Assembly (NCBI GenBank): GCA_016291475.1
Contig: JAEEXJ010000003.1
Span: 3,754-67,753, forward strand
DNA from: Lachnospiraceae bacterium
Lineage (GTDB): Bacteria > Bacillota_A > Clostridia > Lachnospirales > Lachnospiraceae
Reading direction: 5' to 3'
Length of the DNA: 64,000 nucleotides
The position numbers and the translations under genes were made by a program. Below the pieces are notes generated by a model, which had not been told where the DNA came from, ran no database searches, and saw only the letters and a list, made by a program, of their open reading frames with translations. Positions 17,413 through 27,255 of this stretch are shown piece by piece (positions within the stretch are counted from its first letter, which is position 1; each line of letters begins with the position of its first letter).

Positions 17413-18741
17413 TTATTCCAATCCGATCAATGAATCAACAAAGTCGTAACCATTAGATTTTATCGTAACTACGCGTACTTGTAAAGTTTCCGAGACCTGT
17501 GTGACCGTGTAATCATCCAAGAAAACATCGGTTCCTGCCCTGACTACACTCTCAGGTAATTTGATCTCGCTACCCAGGTCTTTTCCCTTCAACTGAGCCA
17601 CTATATCCTGACCGGTAAGCAGACCGGAAACTGTGATCCTCTCCCCGAAAAAATCATTTCTGATCTCGGCTACATCTATCCTGACTTTAGACATCTTTTC
17701 CATGATCCTGTCCGAGGTGGATTTGATCACAGGGTATGCAAGCTTTCCGGTAACAAGGGTAAAATGCCGTTCAGCATTATATTTTTCAAAAGACCCGTCA
17801 GCTTCCCTTTTGGAGATCTGCTCATCTATTTCATCCAAAAAAGACCGCATCATTCCTACGCCGTTGTCAAGCTGCAGATATCCGTCATAGCGCTCAGCTT
17901 CCGGAAGTTCTCTTCCGGCCACAAGATACCACTCATCACTTGCATGTACGAAATGAATACCAAACTTTTCAAAGCAGATCTTCTGGTACTTCTCTATTAT
18001 ATCTATTACTTCTGCGGAAGTCTCCGGGTCATACGGCTCCAGAGGAAAAAGACCTTTCCTGTATTTGGACAAGCCCACGGGAACAACTGAAAGTGATTTA
18101 AATGACGGAACATATTTCATCAGTTCGGAAATGGTATAATCCAGTTCCTTGCCGTCATTAATTCCCTTGCAGGCAACAACCTGCCCATTCATCTCAATTC
18201 CGGCATCTGCCAGTATCTTTATTTTTTCCAACGATTTTCCCGCAAAACGATTACCCAGCATTTTACATCTGAGTTCAGGGTTCATGGTATGTATGGATAC
18301 ATTAACGGGAGAAAGGTTGTACCTGATGATCCTGTCTAAGTCTTTCTGAGACAGGTTCGTCAGGGTTATGTAATTGCCCTGCAGAAAAGAAAGTCTTGAA
18401 TCATCATCTTTGAAATAAAGGGTATCCCTCATTCCGGGAGGCATCTGGTCTATGAAACAGAAAATACAGTTATTGCAGCATCTTCTGTAATCACACATTA
18501 ATCCGTTATCAAAGACCAGCCCGAGATCTTCATTATCACCTTTTTCAATCTCGAATTCCCATTCCTCTCCGTCTCTTATAACGGTAAGAACAAGATAATC
18601 GGTAAGAGTGAAGAACTGATAATCGAAGATATCTTCGATCTCATTATCATCTATCTTAATTACAACATCGCCGGGCAAAATGCCCAGCGAGTCAGCTATG
18701 GAACCTTTATTTACACTTTTAACAATATGACCCTTATTCAA
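17413..18741 (-). CDS. DUF512 family protein (PDZ-like plus radical-SAM-like Fe-S protein)
   Basis: 442 aa. An N-terminal PDZ-like domain (GSIADSLGILPGDVVIKIDD) precedes a cysteine cluster RRCCNNCIFCFIDQMPPGM, close to the CxxxCxxC arrangement that binds a 4Fe-4S cluster in radical SAM enzymes. The body has barrel-like strands (VNVSIHTMNPELR). The C-terminal part is DUF512 (EIRNDFFGERITVSGLLTG). The family is common in Clostridia and usually precedes der, as here; its reaction is not established. The earlier label is putative Fe-S oxidoreductase. Start ATG 18741 follows AAAAGGAG-like bases of the prs end. Confidence 0.85.
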   Translation of the reverse strand: MNKGHIVKSVNKGSIADSLGILPGDVVIKIDDNEIEDIFDYQFFTLTDYLVLTVIRDGEEWEFEIEKGDNEDLGLVFDNGLMCDYRRCCNNCIFCFIDQMPPGMRDTLYFKDDDSRLSFLQGNYITLTNLSQKDLDRIIRYNLSPVNVSIHTMNPELRCKMLGNRFAGKSLEKIKILADAGIEMNGQVVACKGINDGKELDYTISELMKYVPSFKSLSVVPVGLSKYRKGLFPLEPYDPETSAEVIDIIEKYQKICFEKFGIHFVHASDEWYLVAGRELPEAERYDGYLQLDNGVGMMRSFLDEIDEQISKREADGSFEKYNAERHFTLVTGKLAYPVIKSTSDRIMEKMSKVRIDVAEIRNDFFGERITVSGLLTGQDIVAQLKGKDLGSEIKLPESVVRAGTDVFLDDYTVTQVSETLQVRVVTIKSNGYDFVDSLIGLE

Positions 18742-18758
18742 AAGGAGTCTCCTAACAC

Positions 18759-19949
18759 TTAAAGTTCGATATTTCTGCGAGCATTGTAGTTCTCAAGAAC
18801 CGCATGCATCTTGCTGGTGTTATCCATTACGTTGGTCATGGATGAGTCGTGGTTCATGAAATCGATGATCGAAGCAATGAATTTACACATATCAGCCTCA
18901 ATAAAGTAAGGCTTATCATATATTTCAGGAGGCAGATAGGTAAGATTGGTGGTTATTACTCTGTCAAAATAACCCTTTTCATAAGCCTCATCAAACATCT
19001 TAAGTCCCTCGGTGAAAAGACCGAAGGTGGTACAAATGAATACTCTCCTTGCATTCATTTCCTTAAGCTGTCTGGCTGTATCAACCATGCTTCCGCCGGA
19101 TGAGATCATGTCGTCGATAATGACAACATCCTTGCTGTCAATATTATCTCCAAGGAACTCATGGGCAACAATGGGATTCTTACCGTTTACGATCTTGGTA
19201 TAATCCCTTCTCTTATAGAATGTACCGGTGTTAAGACCGAGAACGTTGGCAAAATAGATAGCCCTGTCGAGAGCACCTTCATCGGGAGAGATCACTACCA
19301 TATGGTCCTCATCCACAATCAGGTCTTCCTCATTGGTAAGAAGAGCTTTGATAAACTGATAGGGGGGCATAAAGTTATCAAATCCGTTAAGGGGTATAGA
19401 ATTGGAAACTCTGGGATCATGGGCATCGAAAGTTATGAAATTGTACATTCCCATGTCATGAAGTTCTTTAAGCATATAAGCACAGTCCATGGATTCTCTT
19501 CCGGTTCTTCTGTGCTGTCTTCCTTCATACATGAAAGGCATGATGACGTTGATCCTGGATGCCTTACCGTCTATGGAAGCAATGATCCTCTTAAGATCCT
19601 GATATATATCATCGGGGGACATATGGTTCTCGTAACCGTTCATATTGTATGTGATCGAATGATTGCATACATCAACGAGAATATAAATATCCATACCTCT
19701 GGTGGATTCATTGAGCTTACATTTAGCTTCTCCGCTGCCGAATCTGGGGATTTCAAAGGAAAGTCTGTAATCATCCATCTGATATCCCTGGAATGCGGGA
19801 TCGTTCTTTACAAGGTCGTTATGAATATCCTTACGGAAAAGAGCAAGATAAGAATTGATCTTATCCCCCTTGGCTCCAAAGGAAGGGTGAACGATAAGCT
19901 TAAGTTTGCCCACCGGCATTGAGTTTTCAAGTTCTACGATATTAGGCAT
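18759..19949 (-). CDS. prs: Ribose-phosphate pyrophosphokinase
   Basis: Makes PRPP from ribose 5-phosphate and ATP for nucleotide, His and Trp synthesis. The flexible loop (RQHRRTGRESMDCAYML), TFDAHDPR and the PRPP-binding loop VVIIDDMISSGGSM are intact. At 396 aa it is about 80 residues longer than the usual enzyme, with an enlarged N-terminal domain and a helical C-terminal tail. This long form occurs in Lachnospiraceae and may be a second paralogue. It has its own promoter at the end of the histidine kinase gene. Confidence 0.88.
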   Translation of the reverse strand: MPNIVELENSMPVGKLKLIVHPSFGAKGDKINSYLALFRKDIHNDLVKNDPAFQGYQMDDYRLSFEIPRFGSGEAKCKLNESTRGMDIYILVDVCNHSITYNMNGYENHMSPDDIYQDLKRIIASIDGKASRINVIMPFMYEGRQHRRTGRESMDCAYMLKELHDMGMYNFITFDAHDPRVSNSIPLNGFDNFMPPYQFIKALLTNEEDLIVDEDHMVVISPDEGALDRAIYFANVLGLNTGTFYKRRDYTKIVNGKNPIVAHEFLGDNIDSKDVVIIDDMISSGGSMVDTARQLKEMNARRVFICTTFGLFTEGLKMFDEAYEKGYFDRVITTNLTYLPPEIYDKPYFIEADMCKFIASIIDFMNHDSSMTNVMDNTSKMHAVLENYNARRNIEL

Positions 19950-19987
19950 AAAAATTTTCCTGTCCTGTAAATTTTTTAAAGCGATTT

Positions 19988-20016
19988 ATTATAACACCGC
20001 TTTCCGATTACGACAA
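19988..20016 (-). promoter_or_regulatory. Promoter for prs
   Basis: TATAAT (19988-19993) and TTGTCG (20011-20016) with 17-base spacing on the minus strand. The -35 lies in the last codons of the upstream histidine kinase gene. Transcription should start about 35 bases before the prs ATG. Confidence 0.6.
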
Positions 20017-22704
20017 ATCGTCCCCGTAAATGTAGTCCCAGTCGGTGGTATCGGAGCCGAGTTCCTTCATGGTTATGATAGTCGTGAACTGGTCTCCGTC
20101 AACAACAACCTCGAATTTTCCGTTATGGGCCTCAATAAGGCTCTTAGCAATAAAGAGCCCCAGTCCCGATCCTTCACCGGATCTGCTCTGGTCGCCTCTG
20201 ATGAACCTCTCGGTAAGCTCATAACCCTGGAATTCGGGTTTTGCCCTGGAAACGTTCTTGACCTTGATCTCGACCTCACCGTTGAAAGCAATGAGTTCAA
20301 AGTAAACTCTTGTTCCGCTCATGGCATATTTGCAGATGTTTTCAAAAAGGTTATCAAGTACCCTCCACATACATGCCGCATCGGCAAATACAAGCACCCT
20401 CGGGAAAACATTGGTAACAACATCAAGGTTCTTTTCCTTGAATCTTCCTTCATACTCACCGAGAGCCTGGTTTATCAGCTCGGTAAGATTGGTTCTGGCC
20501 TTGATTATCTCGATCTTACCCGATGAAAGTTTGGACGCTTCAAGAAGGTCCTCAAGCAGTTTCTTAAGTTTAATGGATTTGTCGGTAATAACCTTAAGGT
20601 ACTCCTTCTTCTGTTCCTCGGTCAGATTCTCTCTTTTGAGAAGATCCGAATAATTGATTATGGAAGTAAGGGGGGTTTTAAGGTCATGAGATACATTGGT
20701 AATAAGTTCGGTTCTAAGGTGCTCTTCAACTATGGAATCATCTACGGCCTGTTTGATGCCTTCACCGATATTATTGATGCTCTCGGCAAGGTTTCTGTTC
20801 TCGGCACGCAGGTTTTTAACGTTGATCTTATAATCGGTCTCACCGCCCCTTATCCTTGCTATACCGTCAAGGAGCTGCTTTTTCTCGGCAGTTACCAGGA
20901 ACATTGTTATTCCAACGGAAACATCCAGGAAAAGAAGGAGTCCGCCTACAAGGATTGCAGATACGTATATCTTGGAATTAACCAAATGAAGAACAAGGAA
21001 CATTCCGCCGAAATTTGCTCCCAGGAACAACACGTAAGGCAGAAGCACGGTTGCCGCAGCGCCGGTACCACCTGAAAGAGAAAGAGCAAACCACTCAAAG
21101 AGCTGTCTGACCTTTCTGGTAAAAGAATACTCGTACAGTACGCCTGCCCTTATCCTTCTTACAATGGAGAAGACAATAAAGGAAAGCGCAAGGCTGACGG
21201 ACAATCCGAAAAGCCCGAATACAATATATGAAGAAATTCCCGAATCCGTAAAAAGCTTATCTCCCAGGGACGAAAACTCCGACAGATTATCGTCCAGGAT
21301 ATTACCCAGATATTTGGTGTAATACCTGAACAGCACAAAGAATGCATACGTCAGAAGGATCAAAAGTTCGATCCACACCCTGTCCTGAGGAAGAAGTATA
21401 TACTCCTCGCGGCCGTCCCTGTCCACAACACCGGTGATAAATACAAGATATGAGAAAGAGAGGAGCCACAAAAGTGCAAAGACGGTTATAAGCAGCGCAT
21501 AAAGCCTGGAAAGCTGTTTTACATCATTGTACTTGTAGCTGACATTGTAGTAGATGTCCTCTGCCTTCGAAAAATTATCATCCAGGTACATCCAGACACA
21601 GGTAGAATCCGGATATACCGAAGGAAATGCCTTTATGACATCGGTAATAACAGACTCATTTATATCGGAAAGAGTGGAATATTCGAGATCGTTATAATAA
21701 CAGATCAGATAATGCTTATGACCGGAATAAATATCGGTCAGCTCGGTATCATCGAATTTCTTTGATTCCTGGTCATTGGTATAAACATGGGATATCCCGA
21801 GACTGTCCGTAGTCTTTATATGATAAAAGAGATTCATCTTGTCCGAATCGTAAAGGGTCTGTCCGTCACGATAAATATCATAACAGGATGAAAAAAGAGT
21901 CGCAGCCGATTTGAGCTCATCAATAACCACAAAATACGAATCCCAATTCCTAATGAATTCATCATCTTCAAGATTTGTTCTGGAATCGCCTTCAAGATTG
22001 GGCTCTCTGACAGTAACATATACCATTCCGTCATCCCAAACGGTCATACTGATATCGTCGGGATAATGTCTGATACAGTATTCCACAACAAGATGCATGA
22101 GATCGGCAGGTTCAAGTGCGGACATGGCATTCATGATCTTTTTATCGCCGTCACCCAAAATGATCTCTTCTTCCTCTGTTGCAAAGGAATCGGTGCTTCG
22201 GTTTCTGTTTACGGTTTCAAATCCTTTAAAATACAGATTTCCGTACTCATCAAGGTCGAAATTCTGAATATACATCGGATCGCCGTAATGATATACAAAA
22301 TCAGTGATACTGTAATTTTTTTCAATATAGGAAACCCCGCGTCTTCCGTAATTGATCAGATCAGAAACGGAATATTTGATCTTGATCTTGGATGCACCGG
22401 TATAGTAATCGGAAATATCGACCATACGGTTGACTTCAATTCCGTTGGAAACACGCAGGATCCTGCATGCGGCGGTATATCTCATAATATCGCTTGCCTG
22501 ATGAGCAAAGATATCGGTTACGATCTTATCAAGCTCATCTTCGGACATGGGAAAAGGATCGAGGATATACTTCTCGGAATCCCCGACATAATCAACCGAA
22601 ACATAACTGCCGAACAAAATATCGGCAGCCAATATAAAGGCCATAAACGCACACAGATGCACGCTTATATGTAATAGAATTTTTCTGACAAGTACTCTGC
22701 TCAT
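20008..22704 (-). CDS. Large membrane sensor histidine kinase
   Basis: 898 aa. One N-terminal helix (about 9-30) leads to a long, probably extracellular region of about 380 residues with many Asp and Tyr. At least five further membrane helices follow (about 410-640), then a HAMP-like stretch. HisKA has an intact acceptor (LITNVSHDLKTPLTSIINYSD) and the ATPase domain shows the N box (LDNLFENICKYAM) and G2 (GSGLGLFIAKSL). It should autophosphorylate and signal to the OmpR-type regulator whose gene ends 1 base before it. The stimulus is unknown; the big external domain suggests an envelope or extracellular ligand. Confidence 0.9.
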   Translation of the reverse strand: MSRVLVRKILLHISVHLCAFMAFILAADILFGSYVSVDYVGDSEKYILDPFPMSEDELDKIVTDIFAHQASDIMRYTAACRILRVSNGIEVNRMVDISDYYTGASKIKIKYSVSDLINYGRRGVSYIEKNYSITDFVYHYGDPMYIQNFDLDEYGNLYFKGFETVNRNRSTDSFATEEEEIILGDGDKKIMNAMSALEPADLMHLVVEYCIRHYPDDISMTVWDDGMVYVTVREPNLEGDSRTNLEDDEFIRNWDSYFVVIDELKSAATLFSSCYDIYRDGQTLYDSDKMNLFYHIKTTDSLGISHVYTNDQESKKFDDTELTDIYSGHKHYLICYYNDLEYSTLSDINESVITDVIKAFPSVYPDSTCVWMYLDDNFSKAEDIYYNVSYKYNDVKQLSRLYALLITVFALLWLLSFSYLVFITGVVDRDGREEYILLPQDRVWIELLILLTYAFFVLFRYYTKYLGNILDDNLSEFSSLGDKLFTDSGISSYIVFGLFGLSVSLALSFIVFSIVRRIRAGVLYEYSFTRKVRQLFEWFALSLSGGTGAAATVLLPYVLFLGANFGGMFLVLHLVNSKIYVSAILVGGLLLFLDVSVGITMFLVTAEKKQLLDGIARIRGGETDYKINVKNLRAENRNLAESINNIGEGIKQAVDDSIVEEHLRTELITNVSHDLKTPLTSIINYSDLLKRENLTEEQKKEYLKVITDKSIKLKKLLEDLLEASKLSSGKIEIIKARTNLTELINQALGEYEGRFKEKNLDVVTNVFPRVLVFADAACMWRVLDNLFENICKYAMSGTRVYFELIAFNGEVEIKVKNVSRAKPEFQGYELTERFIRGDQSRSGEGSGLGLFIAKSLIEAHNGKFEVVVDGDQFTTIITMKELGSDTTDWDYIYGDDLS

Positions 22705-23400
22705 TTATATATCTTCTATCTTATATCCGACTCCCCAAACAACCTTAAGGAATTTAGGCTGGCCGGGATTAATCTCTATTTTTTCTCTTATATGTCTGAT
22801 ATGGACCGCTACGGTATTATCGGTAGCAATGGGGGTTTCGTTCCATATTGACTGGAAGATCTTATCCGTCGAAAACACGGTGCCTTTATTCTTCAAAAGA
22901 AGAAGCAGGATATTATATTCAATGGGGGTAAGCTTGACCTGTTCTCCGTCAACGGTAACGCTCTTACTTTCATCATTGATGCAAAGTGCACCTGCCGAAA
23001 ATATATGACTGTTATTACTCTCGTTGCCGTTACCGAACTGGGTATAGCGTCTTAAATTGGATCTTACCCTTGCTGTAAGTTCGGCAGGCGAAAAGGGTTT
23101 TGTTACATAGTCGTCTCCGCCTGCGTTAAGGCCATCGACCTTATCGGATTCCTCGGATTTTGCGGACAGGAAAATAATGGGAACCTCACTCTTTTCCCTG
23201 ATCTTACCGGCCACCTCAATACCGCTCATTTCAGGCATCATGATATCCAGTATCACCAGCTGAATGTCTTCTTTTTCAAGAATATCCAATGCCTGATATC
23301 CGTCGAAAGCTTTGAATATTATATGTCCGTCCTCCAAAAGATATATCTCTATAGCAGAAACAATATCTTTATCATCATCACATACGAGAATATTAGCCAT
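22705..23400 (-). CDS. OmpR/PhoB-type response regulator
   Basis: Receiver with acidic pair (ILVCDDDKD), phosphorylated Asp (LVILDIMMPEMSG) and Lys (YVTKPFS), followed by a winged-helix DNA-binding domain ending KLTPIEYNILLLLLKNKG ... VWGVGYKIEDI. About 231 aa. ATG 23400 is preceded by GAGG at 7 bases, better than the in-frame TTG at 23406. Directly followed by its cognate kinase gene. Targets unknown; autoregulation and envelope genes are common for this class. Confidence 0.92.
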   Translation of the reverse strand: MANILVCDDDKDIVSAIEIYLLEDGHIIFKAFDGYQALDILEKEDIQLVILDIMMPEMSGIEVAGKIREKSEVPIIFLSAKSEESDKVDGLNAGGDDYVTKPFSPAELTARVRSNLRRYTQFGNGNESNNSHIFSAGALCINDESKSVTVDGEQVKLTPIEYNILLLLLKNKGTVFSTDKIFQSIWNETPIATDNTVAVHIRHIREKIEINPGQPKFLKVVWGVGYKIEDI

Positions 23401-23402
23401 GA

Positions 23403-23762
23403 TCAAACCTCATAATAAAACGCATTTTCTATATGCTTAATGGTACCGTCTTCATATATACCGATCACATCATATCTGATCTGCATATCCGAATATTCAC
23501 CGTGATATTTTAAATATGCGGCCGAAGCTCTGCATATCTTACGGATCTTTCGCCCATCCACCGCTTCAAGCGGATCACCGGCTTTGGAAGAGCTGCGGTA
23601 TTTCACTTCCGCAAAAACTATCTCTTTTTTCTCCGATACACATATTATATCCAGTTCACCGCATTTATTTAAAACATTCCTGTCTATTATCTTATAACCT
23701 TTATTCTTAAGATATTCAATTGCGATGCTTTCGTGATATGAACCGCTCTCTCTGTTATTCAT
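23403..23762 (-). CDS. YraN family (UPF0102) nuclease-fold protein
   Basis: 119 aa. Conserved pattern of the family: an N-terminal helix (ESIAIEYLKNKGYKIIDRN), GELDIICVSEKKEIVFAEVKYRSS, and a third helix with CRASAAYLKYH. This is a restriction-endonuclease-like fold with the D...ExK core. Function in the cell is not settled. It is often next to rnhB, as it is here in the wider operon. Overlaps ylqH by 4 bases. Confidence 0.9.
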   Translation of the reverse strand: MNNRESGSYHESIAIEYLKNKGYKIIDRNVLNKCGELDIICVSEKKEIVFAEVKYRSSSKAGDPLEAVDGRKIRKICRASAAYLKYHGEYSDMQIRYDVIGIYEDGTIKHIENAFYYEV

Positions 23763-24046
23763 CCTTTGAGTTTATTCTTGATCTTATCCATCGAATCAAC
23801 AAATATCAGGATCTCAGCCACCACTTCGTATAATTCCGGAGGTATCATCTCTCCTATCTCCAGCTTGGAAAGAGTCTGTGCAAGCTTATCGTCCTGATGG
23901 ACGGGAACATTGCTTTCTTTCGCCTTTTCTATGATCTTATCCGCAAGCACACCGGTTCCGGAGGCAATGACTCTGGGTGCATCATCATTCGGATCGTATT
24001 CCAATGCGACGGCTGTTTTGACTTTTTTATTCTTATCTTCCGCCAT
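23759..24046 (-). CDS. ylqH: FlhB C-terminal-like protein (YlqH)
   Basis: 95 aa that matches only the cytoplasmic tail of the flagellar export switch protein FlhB: TAVALEYDPNDDAPRVIASG, VPVHQDDKLAQTLSKLEIGEMIPPELYEVVAEIL. In FlhB this region contains an NPTH cleavage site; here the equivalent is YDPNDD, so it probably is not cleaved. Bacillus YlqH is the same kind of stand-alone piece and sits in the same rnhB-ylqG-ylqH order. Likely works with the FliK-like gene just upstream. Confidence 0.88.
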   Translation of the reverse strand: MAEDKNKKVKTAVALEYDPNDDAPRVIASGTGVLADKIIEKAKESNVPVHQDDKLAQTLSKLEIGEMIPPELYEVVAEILIFVDSMDKIKNKLKG

Positions 24047-25924
24047 TTATGCCCTCACGTCAAATGATCTCATGGATCCCTTATATGAACCGGTTCCTCC
24101 CGCATGAACGAGAAGAAGGTTTACTCCGCCTTTATCAAGCGCATTTTCTTCGGCATTTTCTTCATCGCCTTTTATCTTCATGGACGCCTGAAGATCGTAG
24201 CCTCTCTTCTGAAGACGTTCTGTAAGAAGATGCATGTTCTTTTCCAGAAAATCAAGCGTATCATCATCGGCTACGGTGAAATTGGTCGAAACCTTCCCGC
24301 CGGACATAACATCCATGGATACATATACATCAACCGGTCCGAGGTTATCCATATCAAGATGCATAAATGCAGTTACCACGGAATCGTCAGATGTCATGTT
24401 CTTCCTGTTGGAAAAAACATAAAGATCTCCATGCGCCGAATCACCGCCCGATAATTTAAGCGGAAGCTGTATATAAGCATACATCTGATTTATCTGCTGA
24501 AGGAAATCTATATTGGAGCTCATGTTATTTGCGGCATTAAATGCAGGTGTATTCTGAGCTCCGGCGGATACAAGTCCGTCTTTAAGAATATTCAGCTGTG
24601 ATGAAAGTCTGTTATACAGAGATTCGACCTTTTCTTTATCGGCAACTTCGGCAGGCGAGATACTCCACATATCTTTAAGTGCACCGAAGGCAAGTTTTTT
24701 AAGCGGATCGGATGAAACAAGCTTTTTTAAATTCTCAATATCCCCTTCTAAAGCAGCCTTTTGCGTAAACGCGGAAATCCTTGTCAAAAGATCTTTCATA
24801 TCCGCAGGAACATATTCTTTGTCCCCGCTCACTTCCCTATAAAGCGACAGAGCTTTATCAAATTCTATCGCAGGGTCGCTTATGTCACGTACGGCAGACT
24901 GGGTATTTTCGGGATGAAAAGCTTCGGAGGACTGCAAGGCTTTGGCAGGATTTTCGTTATTAACAGGAGACTTTGATATATCTTCCGAAACCTTCAGATT
25001 CTTAAGAAGTTCAAGAGCCCTGGATGCCGCATCGGATTTTACATCGTAGGTTTTATCTTCCGAAACGGATCCCGCAGTCTCCTGAGCAGCCTCAGGAATA
25101 GTCTCCTGCATTTTAACGGAGTTTGTTATTCCGCCTGTTCCTTCTGGCAGCTCTTTATCTTCCAAAGCTATCTGAAGTTCAGGATTTTCGGCGTTCAGAG
25201 GATTCTCCGGGACTTTTGCAGATTCTTCTATGGATATTCCCTCTTCCATAAAGGAAACCGAAGCATCTATGATCGTCCCCATAAGTTTTGCGGCATTTGT
25301 AACATCACCGCCCTTAACCATATCCATAAGGGCCTGATCGGTCTTTTCCGCCAGTGTCTGAAGTCCCGAATCGATCTGGTAAGAAAGGTTTTTATAGTTT
25401 TCAATATTCCCGATGTTTTGTTCGTTAACGGGAAGCCCGAGTCTTGTAAGATCGACAATATCCGAAACATTTGCTCCCGGATTGTTCATAACCTTTTCAT
25501 ACATTCCAAGCAGTGACGATCTGTCGATCGAAAGACCGGCTTTCATCATCTCCGCAGTCATCCCGACCGTAGAATCGGACACAGGAAGCTGAGCCTGATT
25601 TAAAGCCTTTAAAACACTTATATCTGCTGAAGTGTTGGTTAAAAGAGGTGTTATGGAGACCGTGGAGCCCCCGTTTTTTACTTCAAAAGATATTGTCTGC
25701 CCCTGAGAAATATTCATTTCAGAGGACAATTTGGCATTTACGGTTCCGCCGGTTGGAAGCTTTAAAGTAATATCCGAACCGGATACGGAAGTCACCTTTG
25801 CGGTAAAGGTATCACCGTTTTTAAGTGATGACAGGTAAGATAAACCGTCTCCCGATACATTGGAAGAAGGAGCGTCTGAGGCAGGTCTTATTCCGTTTAA
25901 GAATATATCGCTGATTCCCGTCAT
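24047..25924 (-). CDS. FliK-like (hook-length control type) protein, YlqG-like
   Basis: 625 aa of mostly hydrophilic, Ala/Ser/Glu-rich sequence with few Cys. The last 150 residues (QLPLKLSGGDSAHGDLYVF ... VDVYVSMDVMSGGKVSTNF) resemble the C-terminal domain of FliK, the ruler that tells FlhB to switch substrates. It is immediately followed by ylqH (FlhB-tail-like), the Bacillus ylqG-ylqH arrangement. No other flagellar genes are nearby, so the pair may serve motility encoded elsewhere or another export system. Function is inference. Confidence 0.75.
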   Translation of the reverse strand: MTGISDIFLNGIRPASDAPSSNVSGDGLSYLSSLKNGDTFTAKVTSVSGSDITLKLPTGGTVNAKLSSEMNISQGQTISFEVKNGGSTVSITPLLTNTSADISVLKALNQAQLPVSDSTVGMTAEMMKAGLSIDRSSLLGMYEKVMNNPGANVSDIVDLTRLGLPVNEQNIGNIENYKNLSYQIDSGLQTLAEKTDQALMDMVKGGDVTNAAKLMGTIIDASVSFMEEGISIEESAKVPENPLNAENPELQIALEDKELPEGTGGITNSVKMQETIPEAAQETAGSVSEDKTYDVKSDAASRALELLKNLKVSEDISKSPVNNENPAKALQSSEAFHPENTQSAVRDISDPAIEFDKALSLYREVSGDKEYVPADMKDLLTRISAFTQKAALEGDIENLKKLVSSDPLKKLAFGALKDMWSISPAEVADKEKVESLYNRLSSQLNILKDGLVSAGAQNTPAFNAANNMSSNIDFLQQINQMYAYIQLPLKLSGGDSAHGDLYVFSNRKNMTSDDSVVTAFMHLDMDNLGPVDVYVSMDVMSGGKVSTNFTVADDDTLDFLEKNMHLLTERLQKRGYDLQASMKIKGDEENAEENALDKGGVNLLLVHAGGTGSYKGSMRSFDVRA

Positions 25925-25945
25925 GATCTTCTAATTAATTCAATA

Positions 25946-26704
25946 TCAGATATAACTGTGTATAAAGCTTCTTCTGTGAATCGGACAGGGTCCGTACTTT
26001 TTAAGCGCTTCAATATGAGCTGCTGTTCCATATCCTACATTTGCCGCAAAACCGTACTCGGGATATACGGCATCATATTCCTTCATCATCCTGTCCCTGG
26101 TAACCTTGGCATAAATACTGGCAGCGCCAATGGAAATACTTTTGGCATCTCCCTTTATAATGGGAACCTGTTTGATATCAACTCCCGGAATTGTAACGGC
26201 ATCATTAAGCAAAAGCTGGGGCTTGGGCGAAAGCTTTCCGATCGCCTGTCTCATTGCTTCATATGTTGCCTGAAGAATATTGATCTCATCTATTCTGGCG
26301 GCATCGACTATTCCAACCGCTGCGGAAACGGCCCTTTCGCTTATTTCATCATAAAGCCTGTCTCTTACTTTTTCGGACAGTTTCTTGGAATCGTTTATAT
26401 ATAGGATCTCACAATCCTTGGGAAGGATCACCGCTCCCGCTACAACCGGACCGGCAAACGGACCTCTGCCCACCTCATCTATCCCGCAGATAAACTGAAG
26501 ATCAGGAAACTGCCTTTCAAAAGACCTTAATTCATAAATGCGTTTTTTCTCGGCCAGAAGTTTATCGTATCTCTTTTTGGCGCCCTCAAGGAGTTTCTGA
26601 ACGCCCCCTCTTCCATCATCCGAATACGCCTTAATGATCTCCGGAAGTGATTCATCCGGCGTTTCGGCAATCCTGATCTTGATATCTCCGATGCTTTCCA
26701 TCAA
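25946..26704 (-). CDS. rnhB: Ribonuclease HII
   Basis: Cleaves the RNA strand of RNA-DNA hybrids and single ribonucleotides in DNA. 252 aa. Catalytic DEDD residues are visible: GIDEVGRGPFAGPVVAGAV, DSKKLSEKVR, KGDAKSISIGAASIYAKVTRD. An N-terminal extension of about 70 residues, as in Bacillus RnhB, precedes the core. Overlaps the preceding signal peptidase by 4 bases. Conserved position after rplS/ylqF. Confidence 0.95.
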   Translation of the reverse strand: MMESIGDIKIRIAETPDESLPEIIKAYSDDGRGGVQKLLEGAKKRYDKLLAEKKRIYELRSFERQFPDLQFICGIDEVGRGPFAGPVVAGAVILPKDCEILYINDSKKLSEKVRDRLYDEISERAVSAAVGIVDAARIDEINILQATYEAMRQAIGKLSPKPQLLLNDAVTIPGVDIKQVPIIKGDAKSISIGAASIYAKVTRDRMMKEYDAVYPEYGFAANVGYGTAAHIEALKKYGPCPIHRRSFIHSYI

Positions 26705-27255
26705 TAAATGCCTCCGAATGATTTAAAGGGGAATATCCTGAATACCGCTTTGCCGATGATCTTCTCTCGGGGAATATTACCGACATTGTTATATCTGGAA
26801 TCCATGGAATTGTTTCTGTTATCGCCCATGACAAAATATTCGTCTTCGCCAACGACGATCTCCGATGCGGCCAGTCCTCTGCATTCGGGTTTTATGACTT
26901 CATATCCGTAATTTTCATCAAGGATCTCACCGTTTATATATATATTTCCTTCTTCATCGATATACACGGTTTCACCGGGAAGACCGATGATCCTCTTAAT
27001 AAAATACGTATCAGCCTGATATTCATAGGGAAAGACTATGATGTCAAATCTTTCGGGATCCGAGAAATTGTATCTGAACTTATTTACCCAGACGCTTTCC
27101 CCGTCATAAAGAGTCCCGAACATCGAATCACCTTCGACTACGGATCTTTGTCCTACATACTTAAGTACGAATGCCGTTACGGCAAAAACAAACAGAAAAT
27201 AGAGCGCTGTGTTAAACGCCTCTTTAAGTACTTTGTTTTTTGTTTTATTTCCCAT
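26701..27255 (-). CDS. lepB: Type I signal peptidase
   Basis: Membrane protease that removes signal peptides from exported proteins. 184 aa with one N-terminal anchor (about 14-32). The serine-lysine dyad is visible: EGDSMFGTLYDGE (Ser) and YFIKRIIGLPGE (Lys). Box E is complete: MGDNRNNSMDSR. Start overlaps the stop of ylqF (TAATG). One of two signal peptidases flanking ylqF. Confidence 0.93.
   Translation of the reverse strand: MGNKTKNKVLKEAFNTALYFLFVFAVTAFVLKYVGQRSVVEGDSMFGTLYDGESVWVNKFRYNFSDPERFDIIVFPYEYQADTYFIKRIIGLPGETVYIDEEGNIYINGEILDENYGYEVIKPECRGLAASEIVVGEDEYFVMGDNRNNSMDSRYNNVGNIPREKIIGKAVFRIFPFKSFGGIY

Noticed and set aside
19161..19922. Plus-strand open frame of 253 codons opposite prs
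   Set aside because: It lies wholly antisense to the PRPP synthetase gene and has no recognisable protein features.
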